Below are positions 6,732 through 11,410 of a stretch of 11,410 nt of DNA, one piece after another. The DNA lies in NCBI GenBank assembly GCA_004357505.1, contig SMWC01000014.1, positions 1 to 11,410 on the forward strand, in the 5' to 3' direction. Positions within the stretch are counted from its first letter, which is position 1, and the number at the start of each line of letters is the position of its first letter. Source of the stretch: Gammaproteobacteria bacterium. GTDB lineage: Bacteria > Pseudomonadota > Gammaproteobacteria > Steroidobacterales > Rariloculaceae. The translations under genes and the position numbers were made by a program. The notes beneath the pieces were generated by a model. That model ran no database searches. It saw nothing but the letters and a program-made list of their open reading frames with translations, and was not told the origin of the DNA.

Positions 6732-8057
6732 TCATCCCGTTAATGTTCTTAACAGGTTTCCATAGTCTTCCGCTACCCGGGTTTCTGTTTCCCGAAGCGC
6801 AGTCACACGGCGGCAGGCGTGCATGACGGTCGTATGGTCACGTCCGCCGAATGCATCGCCGATCTCCGGCAGACTGTGATTGGTTAATTCTTTCGCAAGC
6901 GCCATCGCGATTTGTCGTGGTCGTGTAATTGATCGGTTACGACGTTTCGAATGGAGATCAGCTACACGCATTTTGAAGTACCCGGCGACCGTTTTTTGAA
7001 TGTTGTCGATCGTAACGAGCCTATCTTGTAGTGCGAGTAGATCCCGCAGAGCATCCTTTGTGAAATCCAATGTAATCGGTTGCCCGGTAAACTGAGAGTT
7101 CGCAAGGACTCGTCGCAACACGCCTTCGAGTTCGCGAACATTCGAGCGAATTCGCTGGGCAATAAAGAACGCAACCTCTTCGGGTATAACGTGCCCCTCG
7201 GCGGCAGCCTTGCTCATCAGAATCGCTACCCTCGTTTCAAGCTCGGGTGGCTCGATTGCTACGGTTAGGCCGCAGCCAAGGCGCGATTTCAACCGTTCTT
7301 CCAGTCCAGAAACTTCCTTTGGGTACCGGTCACAAGTCAGAATGATTTGTCGCTGACCTTCCAATAGCACATTAAAGGTATGAAAGAATTCTTCCTGTGA
7401 GCGTTCTTTGCCGGCGAAGAATTGAATGTCGTCGATCAACAACGCGTCTAGAGAGCGATATCGGCGTTTGAAATCCATGATTGTATTGTGTTGCAGGCCA
7501 CGCACCATATCGCCAACGAATCGCTCAGAGTGCACATAGGCAACTTTCGCGGCCGGATTGCGCTGGAGCATCTCATGACCTACAGCGTGCATAAGATGCG
7601 TTTTACCGAGACCAACCCCACCGTAGATAAATAGCGGGTTATAAGCACGGCCAGGATTCGAAGCAACCTGAAGCGCCGCTGCGCGGCCGAGTTGGTTACT
7701 TTTTCCTTCGACGAAGTTATCAAAAGTGAAGTTGGCGTTAAGTTGAGTACCGATTACCGGTCGCCTCGGCGGCGGTCCCGGAGTAACAGAAGAACGGGCA
7801 ATTAATGGTGGGCGGCGACTCCCGACCTCGAGAAACACCGGGAGCGGATCAATGACAGCAGCGATCTTGTCAAGACAATGTTCCTTGATCCAATCGATCA
7901 CGAACCGGTTCGGAGCCAGTAATTTCAGAGCACCATCTTCTTCGATGGGCTGCAGCGGCCGGATCCAAGTATGAAATTGCTGCTCGGAAAGTTCGAGCTC
8001 CAATGCCAGAAGACACTGATTCCACGGAGACGGATTTACCGCCGAGTTAGCTGTCAC
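6732..8057 (-). CDS. dnaA: Chromosomal replication initiator protein DnaA
   Basis: DnaA is the AAA+ initiator that binds DnaA boxes, melts the origin and recruits DnaB helicase; it also represses its own gene in many bacteria. The 441-residue protein has domain I (WNQCLLALELELSEQQFHTWI, residues about 12-32), a short proline-rich linker (about 81-105), the AAA+ domain starting at ANFTFDNFVEG, and domain IV. Walker A is GGVGLGKT (146-153), Walker B is LLIDD (206-210), and sensor 1 is LTCDRYPKE. The arginine finger lies in KSRLGCGLTV (R259), where E. coli has FGWG. The DNA-binding signature is GGRDHTTVMHACR (404-416). The start is GTG 8055-8057; no upstream in-frame canonical codon or good Shine-Dalgarno sequence is visible. 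The gene heads dnaA-dnaN-recF-gyrB and diverges from rpmH. Confidence 0.98.
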   Translation of the reverse strand: MTANSAVNPSPWNQCLLALELELSEQQFHTWIRPLQPIEEDGALKLLAPNRFVIDWIKEHCLDKIAAVIDPLPVFLEVGSRRPPLIARSSVTPGPPPRRPVIGTQLNANFTFDNFVEGKSNQLGRAAALQVASNPGRAYNPLFIYGGVGLGKTHLMHAVGHEMLQRNPAAKVAYVHSERFVGDMVRGLQHNTIMDFKRRYRSLDALLIDDIQFFAGKERSQEEFFHTFNVLLEGQRQIILTCDRYPKEVSGLEERLKSRLGCGLTVAIEPPELETRVAILMSKAAAEGHVIPEEVAFFIAQRIRSNVRELEGVLRRVLANSQFTGQPITLDFTKDALRDLLALQDRLVTIDNIQKTVAGYFKMRVADLHSKRRNRSITRPRQIAMALAKELTNHSLPEIGDAFGGRDHTTVMHACRRVTALRETETRVAEDYGNLLRTLTG

Positions 8058-8126
8058 GGTAGTCGTTCTTATCGTCGGTTGTCGTTGTTGATAGCGAAGG
8101 GCGCGTACCCTTAAAGGAGACCTCAG

Positions 8127-8160
8127 TCTATAACGGTACCGCCCCAGTTATCCACAACTT
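8127..8160 (-). promoter_or_regulatory. Candidate dnaA promoter
   Basis: On the minus strand TTGTGG (plus 8152-8157) is followed 19 bases later by TATAGA (plus 8127-8132), giving 3/6 and 4/6 matches to sigma70 elements. The leader would be about 60 nt. The -35 element falls inside the perfect DnaA box, which would suit autorepression. The spacing is long and the match modest, so this is tentative. Confidence 0.4.
8148..8156 (+). promoter_or_regulatory. Perfect consensus DnaA box (TTATCCACA)
   Basis: TTATCCACA is the strongest DnaA-box sequence (E. coli R1/R4 type). It sits about 90 nt upstream of the dnaA start, overlapping the proposed dnaA -35 element and about 22 nt upstream of the rpmH -35 element. 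It can serve both origin function and dnaA autoregulation. Confidence 0.88.
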
Positions 8161-8178
8161 AATTGCCGCTCGAGCCTA

Positions 8179-8207
8179 TTGACACTGCCCGGTGCCGCGC
8201 GTACAGT
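8179..8207 (+). promoter_or_regulatory. Sigma70-type promoter for rpmH-rnpA-yidC
   Basis: A consensus -35 TTGACA (8179-8184) is followed after exactly 17 bases by TACAGT (8202-8207, 4/6 to TATAAT). Transcription would start near 8214. That places both the rnpA-frame ATG (8261) and the rpmH GTG (8289) inside the same message. Confidence 0.8.
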
Positions 8208-8260
8208 TTCCGGCCTCTCCTCTCTAGCACATCTTGTTGTTTTGCTTAGAACTTTTTTTC

Positions 8261-8803
8261 ATGGACCGGAATCAGGGTCGACCCCGTCGTGAAGCGAACT
8301 TTTCAACCCAGCAACATCAAGCGCAAACGAACCCATGGATTTCGAGCGCGCATGGCAACCAAGAGCGGGCGTCAGGTTCTACGACGACGGCGCTCCAAGG
8401 GCCGGGCACGGCTCGCCCCATAACGGCGTCGAATCCAAGCCAGGCCTTATTACGACGAACGGCGGGATTTCCTCGTCTCAAACGCCTAACCAAAGCCAAA
8501 GACTTCGGCCGAGTTTTCGCCAACCCGACGCGTTCTTCGGATCGTTATTTCACAGCGCTGTCTCATCCCAACACAGGCAACACGGCTCGACTGGGATTAA
8601 CCGTGTCGCGACGCATTGCGCGAAACGCAGTAGACCGGAACCGGCTCAAACGTCTCGCCCGGGAAGTGTTTCGCTGCCAACAAGATTTGCCGCTATTAGA
8701 CTTTGTGGTCTTGGCGAACAAGGCTGCACCGGCGGCGGAGAACTGCGTCTTGCGTGACAGTCTGCAACGCCACTTCGACATTCTTGCCGCGCGGATGGAT
8801 TAA
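8261..8803 (+). CDS. rnpA: Ribonuclease P protein component with an N-terminal extension encoded across rpmH
   Basis: RnpA is the protein subunit of RNase P, which with M1 RNA matures tRNA 5' ends. The conserved domain begins at FPRLKRLTKAKDFGRVF (residue 70 when counted from ATG 8261) and contains LGLTVSRRIARNAVDRNRLK with the RNR signature at 126-128. It ends after about 111 residues, the normal size of a whole RnpA. What is odd is the start. In this frame there is no ATG, GTG, TTG or CTG between ATG 8261 and the conserved domain at 8468. The frame is open back through all of rpmH, and further to TTG 8234 just after a TAG at 8225. Starting at 8261 gives 180 residues with an extension of about 69 residues rich in Q, N, S, T and R. 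Thermus has a comparable nested rnpA/rpmH. Alternatives are an AUA start at 8420, frameshifting at the end of rpmH, or a sequence error. The gene identity is certain; the start is not. Confidence 0.85.
   Translation: MDRNQGRPRREANFSTQQHQAQTNPWISSAHGNQERASGSTTTALQGPGTARPITASNPSQALLRRTAGFPRLKRLTKAKDFGRVFANPTRSSDRYFTALSHPNTGNTARLGLTVSRRIARNAVDRNRLKRLAREVFRCQQDLPLLDFVVLANKAAPAAENCVLRDSLQRHFDILAARMD
8289..8423 (+). CDS. rpmH: 50S ribosomal protein L34
   Basis: L34 is a small basic protein of the large ribosomal subunit. The 44-residue product is canonical from end to end: it begins (V)KRTFQPSNIKRKRTHGFRA, continues RMATKSGRQVLRRRRSKGRA and ends RLAP before TAA 8421-8423. The start is GTG 8289-8291; homology fixes it exactly, since MKRTFQPS is the universal N-terminus. 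An AGGG lies about 11 nt upstream (8274-8277), a long spacing, and that site lies within the rnpA-frame coding sequence. The whole gene is enclosed, in another frame, by the reading frame that leads into rnpA. It is transcribed from the promoter at 8179-8207. Confidence 0.97.
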   Translation: MKRTFQPSNIKRKRTHGFRARMATKSGRQVLRRRRSKGRARLAP

Positions 8804-8804
8804 C

Positions 8805-10463
8805 GTGAGCATTGACAACATCAGGCTGTTCATATGGATGTCGTTGTTTGCGATGATGTGGTTTACGTACCGCGCGTGGCAGATTGATTATCCGGCCGTA
8901 CCGGTCACGGTACCGATCGAGCAAGGCGCCGGGACAGCGCCTGAATTGGCCCCGGTTCAGGCGCCGGCTGACACGCTACCGTCGCTGACCGAGTCTGGCG
9001 TATCGGCTGAAGTACCAGTCCTTTCAGCGTCAGAACCCGGGCGTGTCATTCGAGTCCGCACCGATGTCTTCGACCTGATGATCGACCCGCAGGGCGGCGA
9101 TATCGTCAGAACAGATCTGCCGTTGTTCCCCGTCGATAAAGACCGACCCGATGAACCCACTCGGCTGTTGGATTTCACACCGGGTAACCGGTGGGTGTTT
9201 CAGACAGGATTTCGCGGCATTGCTGAAGGCGAGGAGCCCAATCATCTGGCAACGTTCACGAGCGCGAGGGACGAGTACGTGCTAGGTGACGATGACGATG
9301 AGCTTGTGGTCACGCTGAACTGGCAGTATGAAGGCCCGCTGCGCGCGCAGAAGATCTACACGTTCCGGCGCGGCCAGTACGGTATTCAGCTGGATTTGAC
9401 GCTCGAAAATCAAGCGGATGTTTCGTGGAGCGGCGTTCCTTACGTGCAACTCTTTAGGCATCATATTCCCGTCAAACGCTCCTACACTTCGGTAGATTCA
9501 TATTCCTTTACCGGACCGGTGCTCTACGACGGCGATCGGTACGAAAAACTGGACGTAGACGATCTAGTGACCGATCCGGTCAACCAGGAACTGGCTGGGG
9601 GCTGGTTAGCCAGCATTCAACATCATTTCCTCGCCGCTGCAGTGCCGCCGGCCGACGATGTCGTTCGCTACCAGGCGATTACGCGCGGCTCGGACTATCT
9701 GCTGACAGCGCTGAGCCGTGAGGTCAGGGAGATTTCCCCGGGCGAGAGCCTGACCTATTCGGTGCAGTTGTTCATCGGACCGAAGTTGCAGGACCAGCTT
9801 GCAGTGACGGGTAATGAGCTGGAGCTCACCGTTGATTACGGCAAGCTGACGATATTGTCACAACCGTTATTCTGGTTGCTCACGAAAATACACGGATTCG
9901 TGAACAATTGGGGGTGGTCGATCATTATCGTGACGGTGCTCATCAAGCTCGCGTTCTACAAGCTCACGCAGGCCAGTGGCCGCTCGATGGCGAAGATGCG
10001 CAAACTTCAGCCGCGCATGAAAGCGCTTCAGGAGAGGTTCAAGGATGATCGCCAAGCGCTGAGTCAAGCGATGATGGAGCTGTACAAGCGAGAAAAAGTC
10101 AATCCGGCCGCTGGCTGTTTGCCGATATTGATTCAAATGCCGTTTTTCTTCGCGTTTTACTGGGTATTAATCGAGAGCGTCGAGATCAGGCAAGCACCGT
10201 TTATGCTCTGGATCACCGATCTGTCCTCGCGCGACCCCTACTTCGTCCTGCCGTTGCTTATGGGTGCGGCGATGCTGTTACAGACTCGCCTGAATCCGGC
10301 GCCACCCGACCCGGTTCAAGCCAAGGTCATGCAGATCATGCCAGTGGCTTTCACTGCGCTGTTCGCGTTCTTCCCGGCCGGGCTGGTGCTCTATTGGCTG
10401 ACGAACACGGCGTTGTCGATCCTGCAGCAGTGGCGCATCAATCAAGTCATCGGTACAAGCTGA
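8805..10463 (+). CDS. yidC: Membrane protein insertase YidC
   Basis: YidC inserts and folds inner-membrane proteins, alone or with SecYEG. At 552 residues it is the long Gram-negative form (548 in E. coli). TM1 is at about 7-22 and a Pro/Ala-rich linker at 29-76. The large periplasmic beta domain runs from about 77 to 330. TM2 is at about 365-385, a cytoplasmic helical hairpin at 395-430 carries the conserved groove arginine in MAKMRKLQPR (R399), then comes VNPAAGCLPILIQMPFFFAFYWVL (TM3), TM4 at about 478-494 and TM5 at about 511-540. GTG 8805-8807 is chosen because it gives the usual short N-terminus before TM1; it lies one base after the rnpA stop, so coupling is likely. The protein ends QQWRINQVIGTS, without the basic tail seen in E. 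coli. yidD, normally between rnpA and yidC, is absent. Confidence 0.96.
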   Translation: MSIDNIRLFIWMSLFAMMWFTYRAWQIDYPAVPVTVPIEQGAGTAPELAPVQAPADTLPSLTESGVSAEVPVLSASEPGRVIRVRTDVFDLMIDPQGGDIVRTDLPLFPVDKDRPDEPTRLLDFTPGNRWVFQTGFRGIAEGEEPNHLATFTSARDEYVLGDDDDELVVTLNWQYEGPLRAQKIYTFRRGQYGIQLDLTLENQADVSWSGVPYVQLFRHHIPVKRSYTSVDSYSFTGPVLYDGDRYEKLDVDDLVTDPVNQELAGGWLASIQHHFLAAAVPPADDVVRYQAITRGSDYLLTALSREVREISPGESLTYSVQLFIGPKLQDQLAVTGNELELTVDYGKLTILSQPLFWLLTKIHGFVNNWGWSIIIVTVLIKLAFYKLTQASGRSMAKMRKLQPRMKALQERFKDDRQALSQAMMELYKREKVNPAAGCLPILIQMPFFFAFYWVLIESVEIRQAPFMLWITDLSSRDPYFVLPLLMGAAMLLQTRLNPAPPDPVQAKVMQIMPVAFTALFAFFPAGLVLYWLTNTALSILQQWRINQVIGTS

Positions 10464-10514
10464 CGCACGGCCTCCATCACTGAAGTAGATAACGTGCCTG
10501 GCGCAATAGGCGGG

Positions 10515-10970
10515 CTAAGCGAGCGTCGTGACGATACGAACCTCTTCGGACAGTGTCCGATGAACCGGGCAGCGGTCGGCGATCTGCAGAAGCCGCTGGC
10601 ACGCATCATCGTCGAGGTCTCCGTGCAAAACGATCTGACGTTTGAACTCATCGATCCGGCCTTCCTTGGTCTCGCATTCGGCACAGTCAGACGCGTGAAT
10701 TTTGCTGTGGGTCACCCGCACGGTGGCCCGGGTCAGCGGGAGTTCTTTGCGGCGGGCGTATAGTTGCAGCGTCATACTGGTACAACTCGCTAACGCTGCG
10801 CTCAACAGATCGTAAGGAGAAGGGCCGGCGTCGGTGCCGCCGACCGAAGCGGGTTCGTCTGCGAGCGACGCGTGTCCAGCGGCGACGATCTCGGTGAGGA
10901 AGCCTTGCTCGCCGGTGCTGGCGGTAACGGCGCCTTCGTTGTCGCTAGCGGGTGCGGGTTCCTGTGTCAT
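10515..10970 (-). CDS. OsmC family protein
   Basis: This is a cytoplasmic protein of the OsmC/Ohr superfamily, whose studied members reduce organic or fatty-acid hydroperoxides with two redox cysteines. The 151-residue product shows the family pattern: ADEPASVGGTDAGPSPYDLL (38-56), the first cysteine in ALASCTSMTL (C63), an extra pair in DCAEC (C96, C99), and the second conserved cysteine in ADRCPVHRTL (C134). The DCxxC plus CPVHRTL pattern resembles the OsmC subgroup also found fused to alpha/beta hydrolases, rather than Ohr proper, so peroxidase activity is not assured. ATG 10968-10970 has a strong GGAGG 8 nt upstream (plus-strand CCTCC 10979-10983), the best ribosome binding site in the window. 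It is convergent with yidC (51-nt gap, no clear terminator) and divergent from mnmE. Confidence 0.9.
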   Translation of the reverse strand: MTQEPAPASDNEGAVTASTGEQGFLTEIVAAGHASLADEPASVGGTDAGPSPYDLLSAALASCTSMTLQLYARRKELPLTRATVRVTHSKIHASDCAECETKEGRIDEFKRQIVLHGDLDDDACQRLLQIADRCPVHRTLSEEVRIVTTLA

Positions 10971-10978
10971 GCGACGGT

Positions 10979-10983
10979 CCTCC
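10979..10983 (-). promoter_or_regulatory. Strong ribosome binding site (GGAGG) for the OsmC-family gene
   Basis: Minus-strand GGAGG lies 8 bases before the ATG at 10970. It fixes this start and contrasts with the weak or absent Shine-Dalgarno sequences of the neighbouring core genes. Confidence 0.8.
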
Positions 10984-11030
10984 GATCCTTTACACTGAAG
11001 ACTAAACGATGCAACTGGGAACTACGCCCC

Positions 11031-11410
11031 TTGAAGTACCGACCCGATGATACGATAGCAGCGCTCGCGACGCCGCCCGGTAAAGGCGCGATTGCGATCA
11101 TTCGTCTGTCGGGATCGCGGGCGCACGCCATCGGCGTGCAATTGACCGGAGTGGAGCCTGAAGCACGGCGAGCGCTTCTATGTGAATTCCGGGACGAAAC
11201 CGGCGACCCGGTGGACCGTGGCCTGCTGTTGTACTTTCCGGGGCCGCGCTCATACACGGGCGAAGATATCGTCGAGCTCCATGGTCACGGCGGTACGGTA
11301 GTCAGCGATATGCTGTTGGCCAGTGCTCTGCGCCTCGGTGCTCGGGCGGCGGAGCCGGGCGAGTTCACGCTGCGGGCATTCCTCAACGACAAACTGGATC
11401 TCACGCAGGC
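11031..11410 (+). CDS. mnmE: tRNA uridine-5-carboxymethylaminomethyl(34) synthesis GTPase MnmE, N-terminal part
   Basis: MnmE, with MnmG, modifies U34 of certain tRNAs (the cmnm5/nm5 pathway) in the cytoplasm. The window contains only the first 126 codons, all within the N-terminal folate-binding (TrmE_N) domain. DTIAALATPPGKGAIAIIRLSG is at about 7-28, GPRSYTGEDIVELHGHGG at about 71-88, and PGEFTLRAFLNDKLDLTQA at the window edge. The G domain and the C-terminal catalytic cysteine lie beyond it. Homology places the N-terminus at TTG 11031-11033 ((L)KYRPDDTIAA); a GGGA 10 nt upstream (11017-11020) is a possible ribosome binding site. No in-frame ATG exists upstream, since the ATG at 11009 is in another frame. 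yidC and mnmE are normally adjacent; here the OsmC-family gene separates them. Confidence 0.95.
   Translation, partial: MKYRPDDTIAALATPPGKGAIAIIRLSGSRAHAIGVQLTGVEPEARRALLCEFRDETGDPVDRGLLLYFPGPRSYTGEDIVELHGHGGTVVSDMLLASALRLGARAAEPGEFTLRAFLNDKLDLTQ

Larger units (their letters stand above)
8058..8260. other. dnaA-rpmH divergent intergenic region (regulatory; candidate origin location)
   Basis: This stretch of about 200 nt has no gene of its own. It holds a perfect DnaA box, a likely dnaA promoter to the left and a strong-looking rpmH promoter to the right. Both transcription blocks and the expected replication forks diverge from here, so oriC would usually be placed here or in the dnaA-dnaN spacer. 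I find only one clear DnaA box and no strongly AT-rich block comparable to 6551-6650, so the origin may be split or lie on the other side of dnaA. Confidence 0.6.

Noticed and set aside
10496..10511. GCCT...AGGC inverted repeat between yidC and the OsmC-family gene
   Set aside because: The stem is only four pairs and no T-tract follows on either strand.
10985..11030. TACACT (10991-10996) as an mnmE -10 box
   Set aside because: No acceptable -35 element at 16-18 bases upstream, so a promoter cannot be supported.

Overview
The window is the chromosomal replication-origin neighbourhood of a gammaproteobacterium with moderately high GC. Gene order and protein sequences both support this. Left to right the order is glycyl-tRNA synthetase, gmhB, plsC, then gyrB, recF, dnaN and dnaA on the minus strand, then rpmH, rnpA, yidC and (after one inserted gene) mnmE on the plus strand. 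This matches the oriC region of Pseudomonas and relatives. The roughly 804-residue GyrB carries the extra C-terminal block typical of beta/gamma-proteobacterial GyrB, and gmhB points to a heptose-containing LPS (Gram-negative envelope). I cannot name the genus.

Layout. Positions 1-1908 (plus strand) hold the 3' end of a glycine-tRNA ligase gene, gmhB (LPS heptose phosphatase) and plsC (phosphatidic acid synthesis), tightly packed; gmhB and plsC overlap by ATGA. Positions 1913-8057 (minus strand) hold the replication/repair cluster dnaA-dnaN-recF-gyrB. It includes an AT-rich dnaA-dnaN spacer with DnaA boxes (6544-6731) and two parS centromere sites inside recF. Positions 8058-8260 are a divergent regulatory region with a perfect DnaA box, a likely dnaA promoter and a good sigma70 promoter for rpmH. 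Positions 8261-10463 (plus strand) hold rpmH, rnpA and yidC. Positions 10515-10970 (minus strand) hold an OsmC-family gene, and from 11031 the 5' end of mnmE runs off the window.

How they fit together. DnaA opens the origin, DnaN is the replicase clamp, RecF acts in gap repair and GyrB removes supercoils. parS sites would load ParB for origin segregation. rpmH/rnpA supply ribosomal protein L34 and the RNase P protein, and YidC inserts inner-membrane proteins.

Four departures from the textbook locus stand out. (1) The RNase P protein has no ATG, GTG, TTG or CTG start codon between rpmH and its conserved domain. Its frame is open back through the whole of rpmH to an ATG 28 nt upstream of the rpmH start, so rpmH appears nested inside rnpA in another frame, an arrangement known from Thermus. 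(2) The glycyl-tRNA synthetase at the usual glyQ-glyS position is of the single-chain alpha2 (archaeal/eukaryotic-like) type. (3) yidD is missing between rnpA and yidC. (4) An OsmC-family gene sits between yidC and mnmE. No mobile element, CRISPR array, tRNA or rRNA was seen.
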